Assembly (NCBI GenBank): GCA_036381315.1
Contig: DASVDB010000028.1
Coordinates: forward strand, 1-34,711
Length of the DNA stretch: 34,711 nucleotides
DNA from: Bacilli bacterium
GTDB taxonomy: Bacteria; Bacillota; Bacilli; Paenibacillales; KCTC-25726
Reading direction: 5' to 3'
Below the pieces are notes generated by a model, which saw only the letters and a program-made list of their open reading frames with translations, did no database searches and had not been told where the DNA came from. Below, one piece after another: positions 7,590 through 15,601 of this stretch. How positions within the stretch are numbered: position 1 is the stretch's first letter; the number at the start of each line of letters is the position of its first letter. A program made the translations under genes and the position numbers.

Positions 7590-8903
7590 TCATTTGCGCA
7601 CATACACAATCGATTCGTACAAATCCTTGCCGCTGTTGCGAAAGCGGAAGCGTTCGATTTTTTCGGTGGCGCAGCCCAACCCCAATTGTTCAAACAAATC
7701 GCCCACAAGCCGGTCAGTCTCCACGTATACGCCTTTGATGCGGGAGCAGCCGACCACGTAGGCAAGCCGCGCGTCATGCGCCAGGAGCTTGTCCTGGGCG
7801 ATGATTTGCGCCGCCAGCAAATTGAAGTATTTCATGACATAATTGGCCATGAGCGGGTCGATTTCGCCGATCTGTTTGGCGAGCGGAGACACAACCGCGG
7901 CAACCGCGGGATGCGCCGGCTCGACGCGCCCTTTTGCCAATATGGAGGTAGCTGTTCCCCATGTGCCGCCGATCGTGCGTTTGTCGAGCTCGGCGGCTTC
8001 GCTTTTGTTTTCCATAAAGCCGAAAAAATATAAAAAGGGACGGGTGTTCCATACGTAACTGTAACGGTTCGGGTACGGCGGCGAGGTGACAACGCGATCG
8101 ATCGGAGCGGGAATGTGCACGCCGGTTAATTGCGTCGCATCCGTATGGAACAAAGTGGCGGGCGTTTGCACCGCCTGCGCTGCCAACTGTTCCAAATCGG
8201 CAATCATTTGCTTAGCATGCCGCGAAAAGCTGCCCCAAACGTCGATGGCATCCGCCGACCGGTCGATAAAATGCAGTTGCAGCCGTCCCAGCGTCACATT
8301 GCTCAAATCCGGCACGAGCACGCCCGCCAACGCGAGCGTAAAGAAATCCCGCGTTTCTTGCGTCCGCGCCTGAACGCGGATCGTCTCGCGCAAAATCAGC
8401 AAATCTTTCAGCACGTCCTTGCGCCACCAACGGAAAACATTGTGTATCGGCGGCAGCGGAATGCCGATTTCGCCCACTTCCGCGTTTTTCAGCTCTGTTC
8501 GCCGCTTATGGAATATTTCCGCAATCGCCAAAAAGGTTTTCCGCAGCTTGTCCGGATTCACTTGCAGATTCGTTGCCGTACGGCAAACGAACGCTAGAAA
8601 CGGATTGATTTCAAAGCCAAAGCTCCGCAAACCGCGAAATTTTGCTTGATAGAGCGTGGTGCCTGCTCCCGCGAACGGATCGAGTACAGTATGATGCGGC
8701 TTTGTTTCCATCGCCGCCAGCATCTCGTCCACCAAATCCGGCCCGAAGCTCGGCGTCAGGCGGAACCAGCGGTGCACCGGGCTCTCCAAACCGCCGCGAA
8801 AGGTGGACTGTCTGACATGAATCGGGCGATACACCACCCGCTCGGCGTGTTCTGTCACAACGACGGCTCCTTCCTCGATTGGTCGACTCGTCATTTCAGT
8901 CAT
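7590..8903 (-). CDS. Orphan SPPY-type DNA methyltransferase
   Basis: A SAM-dependent DNA amino-methyltransferase of 437 aa. The SAM-binding motif DPFAGAG is at residues 75-81 and the catalytic TSPPY at 273-277, an order of motif I first and motif IV second. About 190 residues lie between them and could hold the target recognition domain. SPPY is common in N4-cytosine enzymes, but N6-adenine activity cannot be excluded. No restriction endonuclease gene is adjacent. Start choice is uncertain: ATGs at 8903 and 8894 both lack a ribosome site. TATACT lies at 8904-8909 on the leftward strand, so a nearly leaderless transcript starting around 8894-8897 is possible. Confidence 0.8.
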   Translation of the reverse strand: MTEMTSRPIEEGAVVVTEHAERVVYRPIHVRQSTFRGGLESPVHRWFRLTPSFGPDLVDEMLAAMETKPHHTVLDPFAGAGTTLYQAKFRGLRSFGFEINPFLAFVCRTATNLQVNPDKLRKTFLAIAEIFHKRRTELKNAEVGEIGIPLPPIHNVFRWWRKDVLKDLLILRETIRVQARTQETRDFFTLALAGVLVPDLSNVTLGRLQLHFIDRSADAIDVWGSFSRHAKQMIADLEQLAAQAVQTPATLFHTDATQLTGVHIPAPIDRVVTSPPYPNRYSYVWNTRPFLYFFGFMENKSEAAELDKRTIGGTWGTATSILAKGRVEPAHPAVAAVVSPLAKQIGEIDPLMANYVMKYFNLLAAQIIAQDKLLAHDARLAYVVGCSRIKGVYVETDRLVGDLFEQLGLGCATEKIERFRFRNSGKDLYESIVYVRK

Positions 8904-9029
8904 AGTATAGCATCTTATTCATGGAAATGCGGAACATCATCTGGGCATACACCTATCTCTTGACGCATGCATACGATAGCAGGGAAAGAAACGTGAATGT
9001 TTGCAGACGAAGAGAGGGAGTGCATTAAA

Positions 9030-10112
9030 ATGGCAAGTAGTTCAATTCGTTACTTCGCCACAGGCAACACCGCCAAAGGGTTTCACAGTTTGCTTGCTTC
9101 GGCGCTGCAGGGGCTGAAGCGGATCATCATGTTGCAGGGCGAGCCCGGCTGCGGGAAGTCTACGCTGATTCGGCAAATCGGCGAAGCGTTGGAAAGCCGG
9201 GGAACCGGCGTGGAATGGATCCATAGCGCCTTCGCCAGCAGTTCGGTAGACGGGGTAATCGACAGGGAAGCGCAATTGGGCGTTATCGCCGGCTCCGCCC
9301 GCCAAGCCGATGAACTTACGCGAGCTGGGGTGCGTTTTGCGACGATTGATTTGTCGCACGTGCTCGACGCCGCTAAACTTGGCGGCAAAGAAGCGGAAAT
9401 CGCCAAATTGGCCAACTTGGTCGGGGAAGCGCGAACGCGGGCTTATGCGCATTTTGCCGACGCGCTCGCCATACACGACGAATGGGAAAAAATTTATATC
9501 GCCAATCTGGATAAGGATGCGGCAAACTTCGTAACCGAGAACATGATCAACATGATTTTCGGCAAGCGGGAACAGGCGCGGGAAGGCGTTATGTTCCACC
9601 GTTTTCTGGGAGCGGCCACGCCGGATGGAGCGGTTGATTTTATCGGCAATTTGACCGCAGGCGTAAACAAACGCTACTTCATCAAAGGCCGCCCCGGCAC
9701 AGGCAAATCGACGATGCTGAAGCGTATTGCCGCGGTGGGCGCCAAGAGAGGTTATGCTGCGGAAGTTTACCATTGCGGATTCGACCCGGACAGTCTGGAT
9801 ATGGTGATCATCAGGCAGCTGGGCGTCGCAATCTTTGACAGTACCGCTCCCCATGAGTATTTTCCCGAACGTAAGAACGATGAGATCATCGATATGTACG
9901 AATTGGCGGTTGCGGATGGGACGGATGAACGGTTTCAGGAACAGTTGGATCATGTGAAAAGCCGCTACGCGGAAAAAATGAAGCTCGGCATCGAGTTTCT
10001 GGCGCAGGCGCAAGCTTCTTACAACCGTTTGCGGGAAATCTATGTGCACGCGGCGGATTTTAGCGGCAGCGAAAAAATTCGCGCGGAGATAATGGCGGAT
10101 GCTATAGTTTGA
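9030..10112 (+). CDS. Duplicated P-loop ATPase (PRK06851-like), function unknown
   Basis: A predicted cytosolic protein of 360 aa with two complete Walker A motifs, GEPGCGKST at 37-45 and GRPGTGKST at 220-228. Each is followed by a similar strand-helix arrangement, so it is an internal duplication of a P-loop NTPase. It resembles the uncharacterised PRK06851-type ATPases of Bacilli. ATG 9030 is chosen because GAGGGAG lies about ten bases upstream and the product then begins directly with the domain; an in-frame ATG at 8997 has a poorly spaced site. It is divergent from the methyltransferase gene, and a strong terminator follows. Substrate unknown. Confidence 0.7.
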   Translation: MASSSIRYFATGNTAKGFHSLLASALQGLKRIIMLQGEPGCGKSTLIRQIGEALESRGTGVEWIHSAFASSSVDGVIDREAQLGVIAGSARQADELTRAGVRFATIDLSHVLDAAKLGGKEAEIAKLANLVGEARTRAYAHFADALAIHDEWEKIYIANLDKDAANFVTENMINMIFGKREQAREGVMFHRFLGAATPDGAVDFIGNLTAGVNKRYFIKGRPGTGKSTMLKRIAAVGAKRGYAAEVYHCGFDPDSLDMVIIRQLGVAIFDSTAPHEYFPERKNDEIIDMYELAVADGTDERFQEQLDHVKSRYAEKMKLGIEFLAQAQASYNRLREIYVHAADFSGSEKIRAEIMADAIV

Positions 10113-10116
10113 ACGG

Positions 10117-10161
10117 GCAAAAAGCGGGCGGGGACAAGACGGCGCAAGGCCCGCTTTTTGC
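10117..10161 (+). terminator. Rho-independent terminator after the P-loop ATPase gene
   Basis: A 13-base-pair perfect stem GCAAAAAGCGGGC (10117-10129) / GCCCGCTTTTTGC (10149-10161) encloses a 19-base loop, with the T-run forming the 3' side of the stem. Confidence 0.8.
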
Positions 10162-10249
10162 CTGCCCGCCAACGGACAAGCTTTTTTGGCAAGCAATCCG
10201 GCAAGCAAACAATTGTCACGCAGTCATCGTTTTCCCACCAAAATTGTGC

Positions 10250-10255
10250 TACAAT
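10250..10255 (+). promoter_or_regulatory. Possible -10 box for ilvA
   Basis: TACAAT at 10250-10255 lies 29 bases before the ilvA start; the -35 region at the proper distance (TCGTTT) is weak. No T-box or leader hairpin is visible in the short gap. Confidence 0.3.
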
Positions 10256-10283
10256 GAATTCTAAATTTTTTTGATGAAGGAAG

Positions 10284-11552
10284 ATGGCACAGATGGGCAA
10301 GGCAGAAGAAAGCATCCAGATAGCGGATATCATTCATGCGGGCAGGGTGCTGCACCAGGTGGCGGAACCGACGCCGCTGCAAAAAAACGAACTCCTTTCG
10401 GCGCAATACGAGTGCAATATTTTTTTTAAAAGGGAAGACTTGCAAGTAGTGCGCTCGTTTAAAATCCGCGGCGCTTATTACAATATCAAAAGCTTGTCGG
10501 CAAAAGAACTGAAATCCGGCGTCGTTTGCGCAAGCGCCGGCAACCATGCGCAAGGCGTCGCTTATTCCTGCAACGCGCTGGGGATCAAAGGGAAAATATT
10601 TATGCCTACGACCACGCCCAGGCAAAAAATTTCGCAGGTTAAGCTGTATGGCGGCGACAATGTGGAAGTGGTGCTGACGGGAGACACGTTCGACGATTCG
10701 TTTGCGATAGCCAAACAGCACAGCGAAAAAGAAGGAATGAAGTTTATTCATCCGTTTGATGATGCGAAAACAATTGTCGGACAAGCTACTGTCGGCTTGG
10801 AAATCATGAACCAAACAGCCGACCCGATCGATTATGTATTTGGCACAATCGGCGGCGGCGGCTTAATGGCGGGCGTCGGCACTTACTTCAAAAGCGTCAG
10901 CCCGGAAACGAAAATCATCGGCGTCGAGCCGGCAGGCGCGCCCGGCATGAAGCGTTCGCTGGAAGAAAACCGCGTGGTGCCGTTGGATTCGATCGACAAG
11001 TTTGTCGACGGTGCGGCAGTGAAGCAAGTCGGGCAATTAACCTTTGACATTTGCCGCCAGGTATTGGATGATATAGTAATCGTGCCCGAAGGCAAAGCAT
11101 GTTCAACCATTCTGGAATTGTACAACAAGAATGCGATCGTCGTTGAACCGGCTGGCGCCATCCCTGTCGCCGCGCTTGATTTTTATCGCGAACAAATTCG
11201 CGGCAAAACGGTGGTATGCGTCATCAGCGGCGGAAACAACGACATCGACCGGATGCAGGAGATCAAGGAGCGCTCGCTGATTTACGAAGGGTTGATGCAC
11301 TATTTTATCATTAATTTTCCGCAGCGGGCGGGCGCGTTGCGCGAGTTTATCGACGGCGTGCTGGGTCCGAACGACGATATTACCCGCTTTGAGTACACCA
11401 AAAAGAACAACCGCGACAGCGGTCCGGCATTGGTCGGGATCGAGCTGAAATTCCGCGAGGATTACGAAGGGCTAATCCGGCGTATGAACGAAAAAGGCAT
11501 TTCTTATATTGAAGTGAATAAAGACCAGCAATTGTTCAATTATCTTGTGTAG
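10284..11552 (+). CDS. ilvA: Threonine ammonia-lyase (threonine dehydratase)
   Basis: Deaminates threonine to 2-oxobutanoate, the first committed step of isoleucine synthesis. It is 422 aa, the short Bacillus-type length with one C-terminal ACT-like regulatory domain (about residues 330-422). The PLP lysine is K60 in RSFKIRGAY; ASAGNHAQG and the phosphate-binding GTIGGGGL follow in the expected order. The start could be ATG 10284 or ATG 10293; AAGGAAG sits just before the first and about ten bases before the second, so the N-terminus is uncertain by three residues. The MFS exporter gene begins 11 bases after its stop, indicating cotranscription. Confidence 0.93.
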   Translation: MAQMGKAEESIQIADIIHAGRVLHQVAEPTPLQKNELLSAQYECNIFFKREDLQVVRSFKIRGAYYNIKSLSAKELKSGVVCASAGNHAQGVAYSCNALGIKGKIFMPTTTPRQKISQVKLYGGDNVEVVLTGDTFDDSFAIAKQHSEKEGMKFIHPFDDAKTIVGQATVGLEIMNQTADPIDYVFGTIGGGGLMAGVGTYFKSVSPETKIIGVEPAGAPGMKRSLEENRVVPLDSIDKFVDGAAVKQVGQLTFDICRQVLDDIVIVPEGKACSTILELYNKNAIVVEPAGAIPVAALDFYREQIRGKTVVCVISGGNNDIDRMQEIKERSLIYEGLMHYFIINFPQRAGALREFIDGVLGPNDDITRFEYTKKNNRDSGPALVGIELKFREDYEGLIRRMNEKGISYIEVNKDQQLFNYLV

Positions 11553-11563
11553 GAGATGACAAT

Positions 11564-13183
11564 ATGACGAAGGAAGCAGCTATCGCAGCTCAGCCGGAAA
11601 AAGATATCAACCGCAAAGTTGTCCTGTTGGGCCTTATCATCGGGATGTTTTTCAGCGCCATGGAACAGACGGTGGTAGGAACGGCAATGCCGACCATTAT
11701 CGGCGTGCTGAATGGATTTAAAATTTTCGCCTGGGTCACCACCGCCTATCTGATTACCTCCACTACCGTCATTCCGATAGTCGGCAAATGGTCGGACATG
11801 TTCGGCCGCCGCAAATTGTATTTGTTCGGCATCATTATCTTTGTGACCGGATCGGGGTTGTGCGCGACGGCGACTACCATGGAGCAATTGATCGCTTACC
11901 GCGCCTTGCAGGGTATTGGCGGAGGCATGATTATGCCGCTCACGCAAACGATTGTCGGCGATATTTTCACAGCCGAGCAACGCGCGCGCTGGCAAGGCGT
12001 TTTTGGGGCGATCTTCGGCTTGAGTTCGGTAATTGGACCGCTCCTCGGCGGATTTTTGGTCGATAACATTTCCTGGCATTGGATTTTCCTGATTAACGTG
12101 CCGTTTGGGCTGTTGTCGGCAATTTTGCTTTATGCCGGATTAAAGCATGAAATTGTGGGGGACGCCAAAGCGGGAAACATCGACTGGCCTGGTATTGCGG
12201 TATTTGTTCCGGCGCTCGTGCTGATGCTTTTATGGTTAAGTTTTGGCGGCGACAAGTTTGCCTGGAATTCGTTCACAAGCTATGCGTTGATCATCAGTTC
12301 GCTCATTTTGACGATTATTTTCGCCATGGTCGAGACAAAGGCGGCGCAGCCGATCATCGACATGCGTTTGTTTAAAAACCGGGTTTTCACTGTGACGAAT
12401 GTTCTGGGACTGTTGCTCGGATTCGGCATGTTTGGCGCGATCATGTTTGTGCCGATGTTTATGCAAGGAATTTTGGGCGTTTCGTCGACCAAAGCGGGAT
12501 CGACCATGACGCCGATGATGATCGCGCTTATTATCGCCAGCATCATTGGCGGCCAACTGCTGCTGCGCTTCCGCTACCGCACCGTGTTGACGGTAGGCAT
12601 GATCATTATATGCGCCGGCTTTTATATGATGAGCACAATGGGGCTTGCCACCACCATGTTGACAGCCTATTCATACATGATCATTTTGGGCCTTGGCATG
12701 GGGCTTGTGATGCCCACTTTGATGATTGCCGTGCAGAACGAGTTTCCGAAAAACCAATTGGGGGAAGTCACTTCCGCCTCGACGTTTTTCCGGGCGATCG
12801 GCGGCACGTTCGGCATGACCGTGTTGAATGCGGTGATGAACCATTCGTTGGGAGTGAAAGTGGCTGAGGGCGCCAAAACGCCGCAAATCCAAAATGACCC
12901 GCTGTTGAAGCAACTTGCGGACAACCTTCAGGATAAAATCGACGATTTGTTCAGCATTTTGATTCAGCCCGATTTGCTGCCCATCCAGGGGCAGCCGAAG
13001 GAAGTGATCCTGCACTTCATCAAAGTGGCATGGGCGGATTCATTTGTGCTTGTATTCCAGGTAGGGCTGGGCTTTCTCGTGTTGGGCGTGCTTGTAGCGC
13101 TTATGGTCGGCGGCGGCAAAATCAAACGGGATCGCAAAGCGAAAACAGGCGGCAGCTCGCCAGCCGAAACGCCGCAGGCTTAA
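11564..13183 (+). CDS. MFS transporter, DHA2 (EmrB/QacA-like) family
   Basis: A membrane protein of 539 aa with about 14 hydrophobic segments, the DHA2 drug:proton antiporter layout. Visible motifs are the charged loop GKWSDMFGRRK (motif A), RALQGIGGG, and the antiporter motif C-like stretch GLSSVIGPLLGGF. The N-terminus (about 20 residues) and C-terminus are hydrophilic and presumably cytoplasmic. The start has GGAGATG nine bases upstream. Its position directly after ilvA in one transcript suggests a substrate linked to amino acid metabolism, but this family mostly exports drugs or other hydrophobic compounds and the substrate cannot be read from the sequence. Confidence 0.85.
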   Translation: MTKEAAIAAQPEKDINRKVVLLGLIIGMFFSAMEQTVVGTAMPTIIGVLNGFKIFAWVTTAYLITSTTVIPIVGKWSDMFGRRKLYLFGIIIFVTGSGLCATATTMEQLIAYRALQGIGGGMIMPLTQTIVGDIFTAEQRARWQGVFGAIFGLSSVIGPLLGGFLVDNISWHWIFLINVPFGLLSAILLYAGLKHEIVGDAKAGNIDWPGIAVFVPALVLMLLWLSFGGDKFAWNSFTSYALIISSLILTIIFAMVETKAAQPIIDMRLFKNRVFTVTNVLGLLLGFGMFGAIMFVPMFMQGILGVSSTKAGSTMTPMMIALIIASIIGGQLLLRFRYRTVLTVGMIIICAGFYMMSTMGLATTMLTAYSYMIILGLGMGLVMPTLMIAVQNEFPKNQLGEVTSASTFFRAIGGTFGMTVLNAVMNHSLGVKVAEGAKTPQIQNDPLLKQLADNLQDKIDDLFSILIQPDLLPIQGQPKEVILHFIKVAWADSFVLVFQVGLGFLVLGVLVALMVGGGKIKRDRKAKTGGSSPAETPQA

Positions 13184-13210
13184 ATTGAACAGCTTGATAT
13201 CGGGGAAAGC

Positions 13211-13252
13211 GCCGGAGTTGACGAATTTTGTCGGCTCCGGCTGTTGTTTTAT
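13211..13252 (+). terminator. Rho-independent terminator after the MFS gene
   Basis: Stem GCCGGAG (13211-13217) / CTCCGGC (13235-13241), with an inner GAC/GTC pairing in the loop, followed by TGTTGTTTTAT. A weak promoter-like pair, TTGTCG at 13228-13233 and TATAGC at 13250-13255, overlaps it and might serve the next gene. Confidence 0.7.
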
Positions 13253-13371
13253 AGCGAAATTTTCAACATGGAAAAGGATTTTCCAACCGATTTGTCGAAA
13301 GCATTGTTGAACAAAATGGATGCATTCGCATGGCTATCATCGCACGCAACGCCGAGGGGGTCTTTGTTTTA

Positions 13372-15258
13372 ATGCGCAATTCGGCGGCATACACCATAAC
13401 CGCAACAGCCATCACATTTTTAGCCGGAACGATATGGACTTTCATTTTTGTTCGGCTTGCCGGGGGCGGTTGGACCGTTTCAGTGCCCGTTGAATTATTA
13501 AACGCAATCGTGCCTGCATGCATAGCGGGGGCGACTTTTTCAGTATTGACCGGCGTATATAGGCGCAATTCCGCAAAACGGCATCACCCGTCGACCCAAA
13601 ACGACGTTCGGTTTTTCGACTTTTTTCATCAGGCCAATGACGGTATGTTGCTCGTCGAGGTGGACGAGCGGGGAAGCATTAGTCGAATTGTTGACGTGAA
13701 CGCGGTGCTTTGTGCGCAAATGGGCTTTATGAAATGGGAATTCATTTCGTTTGGAAAAGAAATATTGTCCGGATTAAACCGGGAATTGCTAGGCGGCGTA
13801 TGGGAAAAGCTCCTCGTAAACGGCGGCTGCACCTTTGACTGGAAATTTGTTTCCAAGATGGATCGGCTGTATTGGTACGAAGTTAGCGCCAGCCGGACTT
13901 CTGTCGACGGCCAGGATGCGGTGCTGGGAATCTTGCGTGACGTGACCGAACGCAAAAGGTCGGAGCGAAAGATCCGAAAGCTGGCATTTTATGACGCCGT
14001 AACCGGATTGCCCAACCTGCGCGTGTTTGAAGAGCGTTTTTACCATGAATTGCATGAGGCCAAACGGAAACATTGCCAGCTTGCCGTGTTCGTCCTGGAC
14101 ATTGACCGGTTTCGCGTTTTTAACGATACGATGGGGCGCGCGTTCGGAGACAAGCTGTTAATGCGGGTAGCCGGCAGAATCAAAGGCTGTCTAAGCGACC
14201 GGGATTTGCTCGTACGCATGGACGGCGACGATTTTCGCTTGCTGCTCCCGCAAATTGCGGATGCGAAAGCGGCCGTCGAAATGGCCGAAAAGCTGCAGAA
14301 AGCGTTTCAGGACAGCTATATGATTGACGGAAACGAAGTTCATGCGACGATCCATATCGGCATCGCCTTGTACCCGACAGACGGCGAGGATTTGGAGACG
14401 TTGTACCGTTGCGCAAACTTCGCCATGTACCATGCGATCGAAAGAAGTGCGCCGTACCAGTTGTACGGACCGGAGATGAACCCCGGATTGCAGCAGTTGA
14501 TGATGATCGAGAGCGATCTGAAGAGAGCGATCCAGCGGGGACAGTTCCAGATGTACTACCAACCGCAGGTCAACTTGGCCGACGGAAAAATGATCGGCAT
14601 GGAAGCGCTGATCAGGTGGATTCATCCGGAAAAAGGACCGATCTCGCCAACGCAGTTTATTCCCGTCGCGGAAGAAACCGGCATGATCATTCAAATTGGC
14701 GAATGGGTGATCCGCGAAGTGTGCGCGCAGCAAAAAAGATGGCAGAACGAGGGGATTGCGCTTTTGCCGGTCGCCATTAACTTGTCGATGCGGCAATTTA
14801 CGCAGTCTAACATCGTGGACGTCGTACGCGAGGCGTTGGCCCAAAATGATCTTTCGCCAGCATGCATCGTATTGGAAATTACCGAGTCCATGACGATGAA
14901 TGCGGAAAGAGCCACTGACGTGCTGCGCCAGTTCCGCGGCGTGGGCGTCGGCATCCACTTGGACGATTTCGGAATCGGCTACAGTTCGTTAAACTATCTG
15001 AAACGTTTCCCCCTGGACAAAATCAAAATAGACCGTTCGTTTGTCCGCGATATGCTGGATGACGAAAATGACGCCAGCATCGTTTCCACCATCATATCGT
15101 TGGCTCACCACCTTGGATTGAAGGTCATCGCCGAGGGCGTGGAAAAACAGGAACAGTCGAAATTCCTGCAAGAGCAGCGCTGCGACGAAGTCCAAGGATT
15201 TTATTACAGCCCTCCCGTACCTTCCGCGGAATTGGCCAAAATGTTAAAAGCGCAATAG
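13372..15258 (+). CDS. PAS / degenerate GGDEF / EAL cyclic di-GMP phosphodiesterase
   Basis: A membrane-anchored c-di-GMP enzyme of 628 aa. Two N-terminal transmembrane segments (about 6-28 and 40-62) are followed by a PAS domain (about 75-200, ending in GILRDVTERKRSE), a GGDEF-fold domain and an EAL domain. The diguanylate cyclase signature is degenerate (DGDDF at 284-288 instead of GGDEF), and the inhibitory RxxD site is not kept. The EAL domain retains EAL (411-413), EITES, DDFGIGYSSL and KIDRSFV, so hydrolysis of c-di-GMP is the likely activity. ATG 13372 has GAGGGGG about ten bases upstream; an in-frame ATG at 13330 does not. A c-di-GMP riboswitch and a PilZ gene follow immediately. Confidence 0.9.
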   Translation: MRNSAAYTITATAITFLAGTIWTFIFVRLAGGGWTVSVPVELLNAIVPACIAGATFSVLTGVYRRNSAKRHHPSTQNDVRFFDFFHQANDGMLLVEVDERGSISRIVDVNAVLCAQMGFMKWEFISFGKEILSGLNRELLGGVWEKLLVNGGCTFDWKFVSKMDRLYWYEVSASRTSVDGQDAVLGILRDVTERKRSERKIRKLAFYDAVTGLPNLRVFEERFYHELHEAKRKHCQLAVFVLDIDRFRVFNDTMGRAFGDKLLMRVAGRIKGCLSDRDLLVRMDGDDFRLLLPQIADAKAAVEMAEKLQKAFQDSYMIDGNEVHATIHIGIALYPTDGEDLETLYRCANFAMYHAIERSAPYQLYGPEMNPGLQQLMMIESDLKRAIQRGQFQMYYQPQVNLADGKMIGMEALIRWIHPEKGPISPTQFIPVAEETGMIIQIGEWVIREVCAQQKRWQNEGIALLPVAINLSMRQFTQSNIVDVVREALAQNDLSPACIVLEITESMTMNAERATDVLRQFRGVGVGIHLDDFGIGYSSLNYLKRFPLDKIKIDRSFVRDMLDDENDASIVSTIISLAHHLGLKVIAEGVEKQEQSKFLQEQRCDEVQGFYYSPPVPSAELAKMLKAQ

Positions 15259-15294
15259 CCGCCCAACCGCGAGATGCGCAATCGTGTGGACCGG

Positions 15295-15324
15295 AAGTCC
15301 CCTGTTCGGATGCGGGACTTTTTG
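15295..15324 (+). terminator. Rho-independent terminator after the EAL gene
   Basis: Stem AAGTCCC (15295-15301) / GGGACTT (15314-15320) with a 12-base loop, continuing into TTTGCTT. It separates the EAL gene from the riboswitch transcript. Confidence 0.75.
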
Positions 15325-15337
15325 CTTATAAAACTGG

Positions 15338-15367
15338 TTGCCAAGAACTAGAAAATCATTGTATAAT
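15338..15367 (+). promoter_or_regulatory. SigA-type promoter of the riboswitch-PilZ transcript
   Basis: TTGCCA (15338-15343), an 18-base spacer and a perfect TATAAT (15362-15367). The predicted transcription start near 15374 lies a few bases before the riboswitch aptamer, so essentially the whole leader is the riboswitch. Confidence 0.8.
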
Positions 15368-15380
15368 ACTGGCATTAACG

Positions 15381-15472
15381 ATAAAGGCAAAGCTATCGAA
15401 AGGTAGTGACGCAAAGCTGAGGGTCTAAAGCACTGCTTCATGCAAGCGGAGCAATGACAGCCTGGTTGCCGA
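15381..15472 (+). promoter_or_regulatory. Cyclic di-GMP-I (GEMM) riboswitch aptamer
   Basis: The leader matches the class I c-di-GMP aptamer in both conserved bases and pairing. P1 is GGCAA (15386-15390) with TTGCC (15466-15470). The first internal hairpin is CTATC-GAAA-GGTAG with a GNRA tetraloop, followed by GACGCAAAGC and GGGTCTAAAG. The second hairpin is around GCACTGCTT...AAGCGGAGC, then the tetraloop-receptor side GACAGCCTGG. An intrinsic terminator follows 22 bases later, so control is probably at transcription elongation. The downstream gene encodes a PilZ protein, itself a c-di-GMP effector. Whether ligand turns the gene on or off cannot be decided by eye. Confidence 0.9.
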
Positions 15473-15493
15473 GATATGTGTTTTTTTGCATAT

Positions 15494-15518
15494 TGCGGCC
15501 CATTATGGCCGCATTTTT
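15494..15518 (+). terminator. Intrinsic terminator, riboswitch expression platform
   Basis: Stem TGCGGCC (15494-15500) / GGCCGCA (15507-15513), loop CATTAT, then TTTTTC. A small ATATG/CATAT hairpin (15474-15478 with 15489-15493) lies between aptamer and terminator. The position, 84 bases before the PilZ start codon, fits premature termination control. Confidence 0.8.
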
Positions 15519-15601
15519 CATCTTAACCAACGGGAGATCATGAACAGCTCAATCTGCATACGGCAAAATCAATGATAGAGACAGGAAGGGGGAAAATAGC
15601 A

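Noticed and set aside
10168-10283. Possible T-box or leader attenuator before ilvA
   Set aside because: The gap between the preceding terminator and ilvA is too short and has no specifier-loop or antiterminator features.
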